DNA of 37,714 nt from Ruminococcus sp. (GCF_024684275.1 NZ_JAIKXF010000009.1:1-37714); one strand, 5' to 3'; positions 27,484-36,747 are shown, numbered from the stretch's first letter. The notes: generated by a model not told the origin, from the sequence alone. Translations and numbers: made by a program.

Positions 27484-30300
27484 ATGGGAAGAATATCGAA
27501 AAAGCTGCTTTTATGCCTGCTGGCAGTATCGTCACTGACGGTATCGGGCAGCGTTTATGCTGACAGCGAGGGCAGCGAAGCTGCCACACAGGCGGCGGAA
27601 GCCGCTGAGAAAAGCGCTGAGCCTGAAAAGGCGAAGCGCTATGAAGCCGTGGAAAAGGCGGAGCTGTCCGCCGAGGATGCGGAAAGGTATCTGAATAAGA
27701 TAGGCTCCGCCGACGGCTTCGATGTGTACATACGAGAGGATAAGTTCGAGGATAAGCTCTGGGAAGCCGCAGGCGGCAAGCCCAAGAGCAAAAAGGACTA
27801 CACCGAGGAGCAGAAGCTCCTTGCGGACAAGATCGCCAAGCTGAAAAAGCTGGGCAGGCTTGTGGCGATCGATACAAAAACAGGGCAGGCAGCGGCAAGC
27901 TTCAAAAGCGGAAACGGCTGCGACGAGGGCAAGCTCTGGGTGAGCGAAGCAGGCAGATTCTTTATCATCACGGATAAGGACGAGACTAAGGTCATAAGGC
28001 TTCGTCAGGCAGTTTCCACCCTTGACAGCAGGTATGCCTTCATATCCGCTGACGGGAAGTCTCTGGAGCTTCTCCGCAAGGATATGAAGCGCCCCGACGA
28101 GATATTTGAATACGACGGCAGAGAGGACGGAAAAGCCGTCTATAGGTCGGAAAGCGGCAGCTTTGCATGGCTTACTGCTGATAAGAAACATTTTCTCGGC
28201 GCATTCCGCCGCGGAGCCGAAAACGACAGCTTCCGTATGCTCATTGACGACAGAACAGCAATATTCGGCATTGAAAACAAGGAAACAGGCTATATCTGGT
28301 GGTCTTCGCCTCTTGAAGCCTCTCAGGACAAGCTTGCTACAGGACTTATTGCAGATGAGCTGCGTTCCTCAAATATGCTGAGGTACGGCGTTCCTCTCAG
28401 CCGCTCGGGCAACAATATGCTGCGTTCCGGCAGCGATAATGACTGCACATTCACTGTCAGCGATGTACAGGGTGGTATCCGCGTGACGTACAGCTACACA
28501 GGGGCAGGCTTCAAGGTGCCTGTGGAGTACATTTTGGAGGACGATCACCTTCGCGCCAGTGTCAGGGTATCGGAGATAGAGGAAAGCAGCCCTGCTAATA
28601 TAGCCACGGAAATGACCGTGCTCGGCAGCTTCGGTGCGGCTTCTGACAGTGAGGAGGGCTGCTTCGTGATCCCCGACGGCAGCGGAGCTCTTGTGCACTT
28701 CAATAATCAGCGGACAATGCAGAATAATATATACCAGCAGCGCGTTTACGGCGATGATGTTACGGCTGTGCCCCAGAACAGGGGAGCAGTGGCAGAGCAG
28801 ATATATATGCCTGTTTTCGGCATTGTCAAGGAGGATAACGCTCTCCTTGCAGTTGCGGCAAAGGGCGATTCCAACGCCTATCTTACGGCAAATGTGTCAG
28901 GGCAGTCCAACAGCAGCTACAATATCTGCAATTTCACGTTCATTCTCCGCGGCACCGACAGCTTCTATATGTCGGGCAATAACCGCGATAAATACACGGT
29001 ATTCGAGCGCGGAGCCATTAAGTCCGACGATATTGAGATGCTGTACTATCCTATCTCAAAAAAGGGCGCGGATTACGTTGACGTTGCAGAGCGGTACAGA
29101 CAGTATCTCATTGAGGAGCAGGGCGTGAAGATACGCAGCAGCGCGGACAATGCCCCCATGTACCTCGACCTGTACGGCGGCGTTATGAAGAAAAAGCCTG
29201 TGCTTGGCATACCGATCTCGCTTAAAACCTCCGTGACAGACTACGGACAGGCGGCTGAGATAATCGGCGGTCTCAAGGATGCAGGCGTAAAGGATATGGT
29301 CATATCCTACAATAACTGGACAAACGACGGCATAAAGAATAAGGTGGATACGGACTGCAAGCCTTCGGGCAAGCTGGGTGGAAAGGGCGATTTCAAGGCG
29401 CTCACCGACCTTATTGATGACAGCGGCTACAGTTTCTATCCCGTATCGGACAACAGGGATTTCCGCTCTGGCAACGGCTATTATCCCTTCTCGGATACAT
29501 CTGTGAGAGTTTCAGGCTCATATTCACGTATCGTCAGCTATGACAAGGCTTATGGAGTTCCCGACGGTTTCAGAAAGAACCTGTCTCTGCTGTCTCCCGG
29601 CTATTTCCCTGAGATATTCAGCGATATAGCCGAGAACTTCTCAAAGGCAGGTCTCAGCGGTGCTGCTCCTGCGAATCTGACAGCGTCACTTTACGGCGAC
29701 TACGGCAGGAAGAACATTTCGCGCGCAGGGGCTGAGAAGCTCCTTACCGAGGGCTATGCAAAGCTTGACGAGAAGCTGGAGGGCGGCATACTTGCAGACG
29801 GCGCAAATGCCTATGCACTGCCCTATGTGAGCCATATCACGGGAGTTCCCATGACCTCAAGCCGCTTTGACCTTTTTGATGAGGATATACCCTTCTATCA
29901 GATAGTGCTTCACGGAGTTATACCCTATTCTGCGGCGGCTGTCAACGGAAGTCCCGATCCCGAAAGGGCACTGCTCATGGCGGCGGCTTCGGGAAGCAAT
30001 ATAAGCTATGATATGATATACGAGGAGACCGGTGAGCTCAAGGATACCGACCTTGACGGGCTGTTCTACGCAAACTATAAGGGCTGGCTGGATACTGCCG
30101 CAGAGGACTACAGGCTTCTTGCACCTCTGCTCAGTGCAGTTTCGGACAGCTTCATCACGGACTATGAGCAGAAAGACAGCATCATCACTACCGAGTTTTC
30201 AAACGGCACGGTGGTGACTGCTGACCTTGAAGCCATGACCGTGAAATATAACGGCTCTGTGATAGAGCTCGACAGAAACAGGGAGAAAGGAGAGAACTGA
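27484..30300 (+). CDS. Large secreted DUF5696-like protein, possibly glycosidase-like (locus B)
   Basis: A 938-aa protein with a signal peptide (ISKKLLLCLLAVSSLTVSGSVYA), an Ala/Glu linker (27-70) and a charged region to about 240. A probable beta-sandwich follows (about 245-545: LIDDRTAIFGIENKETGYIW, CFVIPDGSGALVHFNN, YMPVFGIVKEDNALLAVAA). Residues 555-900 look like an alpha/beta barrel (MYLDLYGGV, AEIIGGLKDAGVKDMVISYNNW, YSFYPVSDNRDF, YFPEIFSDIAENFSKAGL). The order sandwich then barrel is that of several glycoside hydrolase clans, but no catalytic pair is proven. There is no anchor or sortase signal. It starts 2 bp after the Yip1 stop. The DUF5696 label is from memory of related proteins and not checked. 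Confidence 0.7.
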   Translation: MGRISKKLLLCLLAVSSLTVSGSVYADSEGSEAATQAAEAAEKSAEPEKAKRYEAVEKAELSAEDAERYLNKIGSADGFDVYIREDKFEDKLWEAAGGKPKSKKDYTEEQKLLADKIAKLKKLGRLVAIDTKTGQAAASFKSGNGCDEGKLWVSEAGRFFIITDKDETKVIRLRQAVSTLDSRYAFISADGKSLELLRKDMKRPDEIFEYDGREDGKAVYRSESGSFAWLTADKKHFLGAFRRGAENDSFRMLIDDRTAIFGIENKETGYIWWSSPLEASQDKLATGLIADELRSSNMLRYGVPLSRSGNNMLRSGSDNDCTFTVSDVQGGIRVTYSYTGAGFKVPVEYILEDDHLRASVRVSEIEESSPANIATEMTVLGSFGAASDSEEGCFVIPDGSGALVHFNNQRTMQNNIYQQRVYGDDVTAVPQNRGAVAEQIYMPVFGIVKEDNALLAVAAKGDSNAYLTANVSGQSNSSYNICNFTFILRGTDSFYMSGNNRDKYTVFERGAIKSDDIEMLYYPISKKGADYVDVAERYRQYLIEEQGVKIRSSADNAPMYLDLYGGVMKKKPVLGIPISLKTSVTDYGQAAEIIGGLKDAGVKDMVISYNNWTNDGIKNKVDTDCKPSGKLGGKGDFKALTDLIDDSGYSFYPVSDNRDFRSGNGYYPFSDTSVRVSGSYSRIVSYDKAYGVPDGFRKNLSLLSPGYFPEIFSDIAENFSKAGLSGAAPANLTASLYGDYGRKNISRAGAEKLLTEGYAKLDEKLEGGILADGANAYALPYVSHITGVPMTSSRFDLFDEDIPFYQIVLHGVIPYSAAAVNGSPDPERALLMAAASGSNISYDMIYEETGELKDTDLDGLFYANYKGWLDTAAEDYRLLAPLLSAVSDSFITDYEQKDSIITTEFSNGTVVTADLEAMTVKYNGSVIELDRNREKGEN

Positions 30301-30304
30301 CACT

Positions 30305-31243
30305 ATGAGCGATAAAGCGCAGGCTTTGGGTAAGACTGCAAAGAAGCGACGCGGTCTGTCATATGAGCGGCGGAAAGCCCTGTACGGCTACGGATTTATA
30401 GGTCTGTGGCTGGTGGGAGCAGCGGTGTTCTTTCTGATACCTCTGGGGAAGTCGCTGTGGTACTCATTTTCTGATGTTTCCATTGATCCCGGAGCTGTCC
30501 ATACCCGATTTATAGGCGTGGACAACTATTTCAACGCCATCGGTGAGGATCCGTACTATATGGAATATCTGGGTGAGGTCCTTCTGGAAACTCTCTGGAA
30601 AACTCCGCTGATACTGATATTCTCGCTGTTCATCGCGGTAATACTCGATCAGAAATTCCGCGGCAGGGCTCTCGCAAGAGCAGTATTCTTTCTGCCTGTC
30701 ATCATCGCTACAGGTCCTGTGTACAGGATAATCAGCGGCGATATGGATTCTACAGGCAACTCTGGAGCAGCACAGTTCTCTACCATGTTCTCTACTGACC
30801 TTGTAGGCGAGCTTATGCAGTTTCTCGGCATCTACGGGCTAAGCGACAGCATGAGCACATTCATCACTGCTGTGGCTGACAATGTTTTCGGCATAGTCTG
30901 GAGCTCGGGCATACAGATACTCCTGTTCCTTGCGGCTTTGCAGAATATCCCTCCCTCGGCAAAGGAAGCTGCAACTATGGAGGGGGCTACGGCGTGGGAG
31001 TACTTCTGGAAGATAACCTTCCCCTATGTCGGACCTTTCATACTGGCGAACCTTATATTTACGGTAATCGACTCATTTACAAATCCTATGAACAAGGTCA
31101 TGGAGCGTATCTCAGCCATGAGAAGTCAGTTTGAATTTGGCATTGCGGCTTCGATGGCGTGGATATACTTTGTTATCGTACTTGCGGCTATAGGTATCAT
31201 AACCATTATGACCAGCCGCTTTATCTACTATGAAAATGAATGA
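30305..31243 (+). CDS. MalF-type ABC transporter permease (locus B, pair 2)
   Basis: A 312-aa membrane protein. The N-terminus is strongly basic (about 30 residues), then YGFIGLWLVGAAVFFLIPLGKSLWYSFSDV, the MalF-family first span and FIGVDNY motif. The EAA loop reads EAATMEGATAWEYFWKITFP. An insert in the second half (about residues 140-180, SGDMDSTGNSGAAQFSTMFS) lies outside the membrane and is longer than in pair 1. An AAAGGAG site (30286-30292) lies in the end of the previous gene. No separate solute-binding protein accompanies this pair. Confidence 0.92.
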   Translation: MSDKAQALGKTAKKRRGLSYERRKALYGYGFIGLWLVGAAVFFLIPLGKSLWYSFSDVSIDPGAVHTRFIGVDNYFNAIGEDPYYMEYLGEVLLETLWKTPLILIFSLFIAVILDQKFRGRALARAVFFLPVIIATGPVYRIISGDMDSTGNSGAAQFSTMFSTDLVGELMQFLGIYGLSDSMSTFITAVADNVFGIVWSSGIQILLFLAALQNIPPSAKEAATMEGATAWEYFWKITFPYVGPFILANLIFTVIDSFTNPMNKVMERISAMRSQFEFGIAASMAWIYFVIVLAAIGIITIMTSRFIYYENE

Positions 31244-31256
31244 GGAGGCGGTAATT

Positions 31257-32273
31257 ATGGCAGAAGAAGCAGCAAAGAATACCGCAGAGCCTCAGAAGCT
31301 CAGCAAAAAGGAAGCAGATAAGGCACGAATGAAGAATATGTCGGCAGGTGAGAGAAGGTATCTCATGAGACTTGCCGCACAGAAAAGGATATGGAAGGTA
31401 TTTCGGTTCGTCATACTCGTCGGACTGGGTTTTGTCATCATGTATCCTCTGATATATATGATAAGCTGCGCTTTCCGTGAAAAAGCCGATATGAGTGATC
31501 CCACGGTAATGTGGATACCACGTCATTATACCTTTGACGTTATCACAGAGACCTTAGACGCTATGGACTACTGGGAGACTCTGGGAACTACCCTGCTGCT
31601 GAATATCGGCTGCTCGCTCCTTCAGGTCATATCCTGTGCAGTAACGGGCTACGGCTTTGCAAGGTTCAGATTCAAGGGGAAAAAGCTCCTCTTCGGCGTC
31701 GTTATAATGATGATACTTGTACCTCATCAGGTAATATCCCTGCCGCTGTATACTCAGTTCAGATATTTCGGCATAAAGGGACTGTTCTCGCTGAATCTCA
31801 TCGACACAAAGCTGACTATGTATCTCCCTGCAATGACTGCCAACGGCATAAGGGCAGGACTGATGATACTCATATTCCGCCAGTTTTTCAAGGGTATGCC
31901 GAGAGAGCTGGAGGACGCCGCTTATATTGACGGCTGCGGACCGTTCATGACCTTTGTGAGAGTTATGGCGCCCAATGCGGCTTCGGCATTTCTTACGGTG
32001 TTCCTGTTTTCTGTGGTGTGGTACTGGAATGACTATTATGTGAGCAGTACATTCTTTACAAACACCAAGACTATAGCTATAATGCTGTCAAATCTGGACA
32101 ACGAGCTGAAGGCTGCTCTGTTTGACGATCCTACGGTGCAGATAAGCCCGAGAGAGCAGATAGTCTGGAAAGAGGCAGGCTGCCTGCTGAGCATAGCTCC
32201 CGTACTGCTGATGTATGTGTTCCTGCAAAAGTATTTCACTGAGGGCATAGAGCGTTCGGGACTTGTGGGCTGA
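31257..32273 (+). CDS. MalG-type ABC transporter permease (locus B, pair 2)
   Basis: A 338-aa membrane protein with a charged cytoplasmic N-terminus of about 50 residues (KKEADKARMKNMSAGERRYL) and then six spans. The EAA loop is modified: EDAAYIDGCGPFMTFVRVMAP. The end EGIERSGLVG is MalG-like. The ATG at 31257 follows GAGGAGG by 9 bp; an ORF start at 31230 overlaps the previous gene and has no such site. This is the last gene of locus B and is followed by a 60-nt hairpin. As with pair 1, the ATPase must come from another locus. Confidence 0.92.
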   Translation: MAEEAAKNTAEPQKLSKKEADKARMKNMSAGERRYLMRLAAQKRIWKVFRFVILVGLGFVIMYPLIYMISCAFREKADMSDPTVMWIPRHYTFDVITETLDAMDYWETLGTTLLLNIGCSLLQVISCAVTGYGFARFRFKGKKLLFGVVIMMILVPHQVISLPLYTQFRYFGIKGLFSLNLIDTKLTMYLPAMTANGIRAGLMILIFRQFFKGMPRELEDAAYIDGCGPFMTFVRVMAPNAASAFLTVFLFSVVWYWNDYYVSSTFFTNTKTIAIMLSNLDNELKAALFDDPTVQISPREQIVWKEAGCLLSIAPVLLMYVFLQKYFTEGIERSGLVG

Positions 32274-32291
32274 TACGGACGTTTGGTAATT

Positions 32292-32351
32292 TATATGGGC
32301 ATCTCTAAAAACCTGTTTGCTCAAAAGCAGGTTTTCAGAGATGCCCATATA
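32292..32351 (+). terminator. Long two-part hairpin after locus B
   Basis: The outer arms 32292-32306 and 32337-32351 are perfect 15-bp reverse complements. The inner arms AAAACCTG (32308-32315 region) and CAGGTTTT (32328-32335) extend the stem. There is no T-tract after it, so it may be a 3'-stabilising hairpin or a dispersed palindrome as much as a terminator. Confidence 0.6.
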
Positions 32352-32402
32352 TCTTCTATACAAAAATTATATACTTCTTTCTTCGGAAAGGCGGATATTT
32401 TA

Positions 32403-32431
32403 TTGACAAAGGCAGATTCCGCGCGTATAAT
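32403..32431 (+). promoter_or_regulatory. Consensus sigma-A promoter of the phosphodiesterase gene
   Basis: TTGACA, 17 bp, TATAAT, a perfect match, 50 bp before the ATG. Confidence 0.92.
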
Positions 32432-32480
32432 TGAAATATAATCTCACGGCTTGATGTGCCGTAATCGTTCGGAGTTTGCA

Positions 32481-34295
32481 ATGAAAAAAATAATACGATC
32501 TACAGGAGTATTCATCAGAGCAATGCCTCACTTTCTCGGCTTTGAACTGCTCTTTAAGCTTATGCTTCTGGCTATAGGTACGCCGATACTGGCTATGCTC
32601 CTTAAAGTCACCATGAAGCTGGCAGGAGTTACCTATCTCAACGATGAGAACCTGCTCACCTATTTAAGGCACCCCTCAACTATCATCGTTATAATCATGA
32701 TGCTCTTTGCCTTTGCCTCTTTCTCTTTTGTAGAGCTTTCAGCCCTTGCTGCCTGCTTTTCATGCAGCAGCAGAAAAAAGCGTATCTGGGCAGGAGGAAT
32801 GTTCAGAACAGGACTTAGAGCCTTCGGCAGGGTGTTCAGGGGCTCGGGGATACCTGCTTTTCTGGTGTACATGGCGGTAATGCCTCTGGCGCAGTTCTCG
32901 CTGTCCTCAGGTATGTTCATGGCTCCCCTCATGCCTCTTATGCAGAGGATATTCTATTCCGTCAACAGCAAGGCGGCTGTGGCGGCTTATATACTTGTAC
33001 AGCTGCTGTTTATCATACTTATGATAAGCTCCTGCTACAGCATACATTACCTTATACTTACCAAATACTCGTTCCGCGACTGCGTAAAGAAAAGCAAGCA
33101 AAAAATGAGCGGACAGCGCTTTAAGATGATATTTTCGCTGTTTCTGTGGAGCATCTCTGTTGTGCTGCTCATAGGAGCCATAACATTCGGTCTCAGTTTT
33201 ATCATCATCTTTATCATAAAGGGCTTTTCAAGCCCTAATTCAGCGTTCAAATCGGCACTCAAGGTGCTTCGCTATACATGGAGCATATTTACCGCAGTAT
33301 CTGCGTTCTTTTCGGCTCCTGCGGTCATGTGGTGGATAACAGAACGCTTTATGGAGGACGAAAAGGATGAGGAGCTTATCCTTCCTGACAGCAAGGACAG
33401 CAAGCTCCACGTCGGCAGAAAGGCGGCTGTCGCGGCAGTGCTCATTGCTGTGTCGGCGGTTATGAACCTGTCCTACTTCAAGGCGCTGTATCGCGGAAAC
33501 ATCAATCTGAACGTGGGAATAATCACCCGTACACACGTTACCGCTCACAGAGGCTTTTCAAGGAAGGCTCCCGAGAATACCCTGCCTGCTTTTCAGGCGG
33601 CTCTGGACTGCGGTGCGGACTTCATAGAGCTGGACGTTCAGCTCACAAAGGACGGAGAGCTTATAGTTATACACGATGACAAGCTGGACAGAACTACTGA
33701 CGGAAACGGCTTGGTGAAGAACTATACCTATGAGGAGCTTACAAGGCTGTCCGCAGGAAAGTGGTTCGGCAAGGACGGTGCCTTTGACGATGTGAAGATA
33801 CCGCTGCTTTCTGAGGTACTTGAGCTCACAGGAAAAGACATAATGCTGAACATCGAGATAAAGAAATCGGGCAACCCGAAGGCTACTGCTGAAAAGGTGG
33901 TTGAACTGGTAGAAGAATACGGCGTTGTGAATTCATGCTATGTGACCTCGTTCTCGTACCCTGCCCTGAAAAAGGTAAAGCAGCTCAATCCGAAGATAAA
34001 GACGGCGTTTATCGCTAATCTTGCCACATCTACCTCCTATGCGCAGCTGCCCTACATTGACGCCGTGAGCATGAACTATCTGTTCGTGAATCAGAGCGTT
34101 GTGAATACCGCTCATCATCACGGAAAGCGAGTTTTCGTCTGGACTGTGGACAGACAGAGCGAAATGCAGAAAATGATGGCTCTGGGCGTGGACAATATCA
34201 TCACCGACTGTCCCGATAAGGCGCTGGAGGTCGTGGATTCGCAGAAGGTGGGCGATACCGTGCTCACGGTCCTTAAATTCATTTTCGGAAGCTGA
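32481..34295 (+). CDS. Membrane-anchored glycerophosphodiester phosphodiesterase
   Basis: A 604-aa two-domain protein. Residues 1-340 hold about seven to eight membrane spans (GPDPase_memb type domain: FLGFELLFKLMLLAIGTPIL, SLFLWSISVVLLIGAITFG). Residues about 350-595 are a GDPD domain with THVTAHRGFSRKAPENTLPAF (catalytic His in AHRG; ENT), FIELDVQLTKDGELIVIHDDKLDRTTDG (metal Glu and Asp, general His) and NIEIKKSG. It hydrolyses glycerophosphodiesters to glycerol-3-phosphate and an alcohol, probably from phospholipid or lipoteichoic acid breakdown outside the cell. The ATG at 32481 follows CGGAG. It is monocistronic, with a hairpin after it. Confidence 0.93.
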   Translation: MKKIIRSTGVFIRAMPHFLGFELLFKLMLLAIGTPILAMLLKVTMKLAGVTYLNDENLLTYLRHPSTIIVIIMMLFAFASFSFVELSALAACFSCSSRKKRIWAGGMFRTGLRAFGRVFRGSGIPAFLVYMAVMPLAQFSLSSGMFMAPLMPLMQRIFYSVNSKAAVAAYILVQLLFIILMISSCYSIHYLILTKYSFRDCVKKSKQKMSGQRFKMIFSLFLWSISVVLLIGAITFGLSFIIIFIIKGFSSPNSAFKSALKVLRYTWSIFTAVSAFFSAPAVMWWITERFMEDEKDEELILPDSKDSKLHVGRKAAVAAVLIAVSAVMNLSYFKALYRGNINLNVGIITRTHVTAHRGFSRKAPENTLPAFQAALDCGADFIELDVQLTKDGELIVIHDDKLDRTTDGNGLVKNYTYEELTRLSAGKWFGKDGAFDDVKIPLLSEVLELTGKDIMLNIEIKKSGNPKATAEKVVELVEEYGVVNSCYVTSFSYPALKKVKQLNPKIKTAFIANLATSTSYAQLPYIDAVSMNYLFVNQSVVNTAHHHGKRVFVWTVDRQSEMQKMMALGVDNIITDCPDKALEVVDSQKVGDTVLTVLKFIFGS

Positions 34296-34300
34296 GGCAG

Positions 34301-34336
34301 AGCAGCTCCTGCGGAAAAATATCCTTTGGAGCTGCT
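34301..34336 (+). terminator. Hairpin after the phosphodiesterase gene
   Basis: A perfect 9-bp stem AGCAGCTCC/GGAGCTGCT (34301-34309 with 34328-34336), 5 bp after the stop, but with no T-tract behind it. Confidence 0.5.
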
Positions 34337-34402
34337 TACGATATATTGTTAAAACAAAATTATCGTTCATTAAAAATTTACAAATGCAATTTCTGCAAAC
34401 TG

Positions 34403-34431
34403 TTGATTTATCCCTATATATGTGATATAAT
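34403..34431 (+). promoter_or_regulatory. Promoter of the S10 ribosomal protein operon
   Basis: TTGATT, 17 bp, TATAAT. It would start transcription near 34438, about 318 nt before rpsJ. Confidence 0.8.
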
Positions 34432-34437
34432 TGATTA

Positions 34438-34755
34438 CGTTGAGTGCGCTGAAATGCGCACTGACTGCACGAAGATATGCGTTGAAACGGAAGGTTGCTG
34501 CCGGTATGGCAGGTAATTTCCGCGGAGTATGTCCGATTTTAAACCGGGCGAATGGGATATCGAACACAGTTTGTGGTTATGATTCACGCAGCTTGCGTAT
34601 GCGTGAGTTGTGCTCTTTTTGTGCTCATATTATGCAAAGCCGCTCGGAAAACTATGGTTTTTCGAGCTTTTTTATTAAGATGAGGCATGAAACACACGGA
34701 AACGTGTGATATTCCAATCTGCGTCCCCGTAAAATTCTTCAAGGAGGCGAAATAA
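34438..34755 (+). ncRNA. Structured leader of the S10 operon
   Basis: The leader has several hairpins: TCACGCA/TGCGTGA (34584-34606), the terminator at 34642-34673, and CACACG-GAAA-CGTGTG (34693-34708) with a GNRA tetraloop, followed by an AAGGAGG site. A long in-frame reading of this region lacks a good start and runs through the terminator, so it is not taken as a gene. In enterobacteria the S10 leader is bound by L4, encoded in the operon; that the same protein acts here is only inference. Confidence 0.65.
34642..34673 (+). terminator. Intrinsic terminator (attenuator) inside the S10 leader
   Basis: An 11-bp stem GCTCGGAAAAC/GTTTTTCGAGC (34642-34652 with 34657-34667, one G-T) with a TATG loop is followed by six T. 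It is upstream of rpsJ and downstream of the promoter, so full operon expression requires read-through. Confidence 0.85.
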
Positions 34756-35070
34756 ATGGCAGTCAACGAAAAGATCAGATTCAAGATCAAGGGTTACGAT
34801 CACGCTACTGTTGATATTGCAGCAGCTAAGATCGTAGAGGCAGCTAAGAGAAGCGGTGCAAGAGTTTCAGGACCTATCCCGCTCCCCACAGATAAGGAAG
34901 TAGTTACTATCCTCAGAGCTGTACACAAGTACAAGGACAGCCGTGAGCAGTTCGAGATGAGAACTCACAAGAGACTTGTAGACGTTATCCGTCCTACAGA
35001 CAAGACTACAGCTGCTCTTGACAAGCTTGAGATCCCCGCAGGCGTAGACGTTGTTATGGAAGTCAAGTAA
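34756..35070 (+). CDS. rpsJ: 30S ribosomal protein S10
   Basis: A 104-aa protein with the S10 fold sequence: [39 protein letters not shown], then the loop residues [21 protein letters not shown]. It sits in the 30S head and, as NusE, also in antitermination complexes. It is the first gene of the operon, with an AAGGAGG site. Normal length for the family (about 102-105 aa). Expression is probably set by the leader terminator. Confidence 0.98.
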   Translation: MAVNEKIRFKIKGYDHATVDIAAAKIVEAAKRSGARVSGPIPLPTDKEVVTILRAVHKYKDSREQFEMRTHKRLVDVIRPTDKTTAALDKLEIPAGVDVVMEVK

Positions 35071-35180
35071 TTGACTGATATTACGCTTGGAATTACCGCT
35101 CGGGAAGCGGAATGACGGTGATCCGTCGGTCACGTTGATGCGTAAATCATCAACCAATAACCTAACAGGAGGAAATGAAA

Positions 35181-35813
35181 ATGCAGAAAGGCATTATCGG
35201 TAAGAAGATCGGTATGACTCAGATCTTCGACGAAGCAGGAAAAGTTGTTCCTGTAACAGTTGTTGAAGCCGGCCCATGTGTCGTTGTACAGAAGAAAACT
35301 GTAGAGAACGACGGTTATGCAGCACTTCAGCTGGGCTACGGCGACGTTAAGGTACAGAGAGTAAACAAGCCTATGAAGGGTCACTTCGACAAGGCTGACG
35401 TTGCTTGCAAGAAGAACCTCAAGGAATTCAGACTTGAAGACTGCGACGCTCTTAACGTTGGCGACATCGTTAAGGCTGATGCTTTTGCTGTAGGTGACGC
35501 TATCGACGTTATCGGTACAAGCAAGGGTAAGGGATTCGCAGGTGCTATCAAGCGTCACAACCAGCACAGACTCAAGGAAACTCACGGTACAGGCCCTGTT
35601 CACAGACAGGCTGGATCAATGGGTGCTTGCTCATCGCCTTCAAGAATCTACAAGGGCAAGGGCATGGCTGGTCACATGGGCGCTGAGCAGGTTACTGTTC
35701 AGAACCTCGAGATAGTTAAAATTGACGTTGAAAACAATCTCGTCGCTATCAAGGGTGCAGTTCCCGGTCCTAAGGGCGGAATCGTATATATCGTTGACAG
35801 CGTTAAGGCTTAA
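35181..35813 (+). CDS. rplC: 50S ribosomal protein L3
   Basis: A 210-aa protein, [33 protein letters not shown] at the start, the [16 protein letters not shown] loop and the [23 protein letters not shown] extension that reaches the peptidyl transferase region. The ATG at 35181 is 8 bp behind AGGAGG; one two codons earlier at 35175 is too close. The 110-bp gap before it holds small hairpins, GACGG-TGAT-CCGTC among them, possibly for processing. Confidence 0.98.
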   Translation: MQKGIIGKKIGMTQIFDEAGKVVPVTVVEAGPCVVVQKKTVENDGYAALQLGYGDVKVQRVNKPMKGHFDKADVACKKNLKEFRLEDCDALNVGDIVKADAFAVGDAIDVIGTSKGKGFAGAIKRHNQHRLKETHGTGPVHRQAGSMGACSSPSRIYKGKGMAGHMGAEQVTVQNLEIVKIDVENNLVAIKGAVPGPKGGIVYIVDSVKA

Positions 35814-35830
35814 GGAAGGAGGAAACGTAA

Positions 35831-36454
35831 ATGTCTACAATTTCAGTATTTGATATGGCTGGCAAGCAGGTTGCTGAGACAGAGCTCAACGATGAGATCT
35901 TCGGCATCACTCCCAACGAAGCTGTTATGCACGCAATGGTAGTGAATTACCTCGCAAACCAGAGACAGGGCACACAGTCAACACTTACAAGAACAGAAGT
36001 AAGCGGCGGCGGAAGAAAGCCCTGGAGACAGAAGGGTACAGGTCATGCAAGACAGGGCTCAACACGTGCTCCTCAGTGGTACCACGGCGGTGTTGCTCTT
36101 GGTCCTAAGCCCAGAGATTACAGATACGCTCTCAATAAAAAGGTAAGAAGACTCGCTATGAAGTCTGCTCTTTCCACAAAGGTGCTCGATAACAACATGA
36201 TCGTTCTTGACGCTCTCACACTCGACAGCTTCAAGACAAAGACTATCGCTGATATGCTCAAGGCTCTCGGCGTAGAGGGCAAGGCTCTCATCGTTACAGC
36301 AGAGGCTGATGCAAAGGTTATCAAGAGCGCAGCAAATATCCCCGGCATAAAGACTGCCGCTGTAAACACTCTTAACGTATACGACATCCTCAACTATGAC
36401 AAGTTCATCGTTGTTAAGAATGCCGTTGGAAAGATCGAGGAGGTGTACGCATAA
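35831..36454 (+). CDS. rplD: 50S ribosomal protein L4
   Basis: A 207-aa protein with the universal loop [30 protein letters not shown] that lines the exit tunnel, then [12 protein letters not shown]. In enterobacteria L4 also represses its own operon by binding the S10 leader; the leader here contains an attenuator that would suit this. It has an AAGGAGGA site 17 bp after rplC and overlaps rplW by one base. Confidence 0.98.
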   Translation: MSTISVFDMAGKQVAETELNDEIFGITPNEAVMHAMVVNYLANQRQGTQSTLTRTEVSGGGRKPWRQKGTGHARQGSTRAPQWYHGGVALGPKPRDYRYALNKKVRRLAMKSALSTKVLDNNMIVLDALTLDSFKTKTIADMLKALGVEGKALIVTAEADAKVIKSAANIPGIKTAAVNTLNVYDILNYDKFIVVKNAVGKIEEVYA

Positions 36455-36747
36455 TGAAAACAGCTCAGGATATCATTATCAAGCCCGTTATCACTGAAAA
36501 GTCAATGGACGGTCTTCAGGTCGGCAAGTACACCTTTAAGGTAGCTAAAGACGCTACTAAGCCCGAGATCAAGAAGGCTGTAGAGAAGCTGTTCGGCGTA
36601 GAGGTTGCTAAGGTAACTACTATGAACGTAAACGGCAAGATGAAGCGCCTCGGCAGATATCAGGGTATGACAGCTTCATGGAAGAAGGCTATCGTTACTC
36701 TTACTGAGGATTCAAAGGCTATCGAATTCTTCGAGGGTATGTATTAA
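36454..36747 (+). CDS. rplW: 50S ribosomal protein L23
   Basis: A 97-aa protein: [56 protein letters not shown], the normal L23 sequence. It lies at the tunnel exit and docks trigger factor and SRP. The stop of rplD and the start of this gene overlap as TAATG, so translation is coupled. A small GGGAG/CTCCC hairpin follows before rplB. Confidence 0.98.
   Translation: MKTAQDIIIKPVITEKSMDGLQVGKYTFKVAKDATKPEIKKAVEKLFGVEVAKVTTMNVNGKMKRLGRYQGMTASWKKAIVTLTEDSKAIEFFEGMY

Noticed and set aside
27532..28191. Long minus-strand frame of 219 codons inside the DUF5696-like gene
   Set aside because: It is the shadow of a GC-rich coding strand; the plus frame has a signal peptide and continues for 938 codons.
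34431..34709. 92-codon frame in the S10 leader
   Set aside because: It starts at the predicted transcription start, has no ribosome site and runs through the attenuator hairpin.
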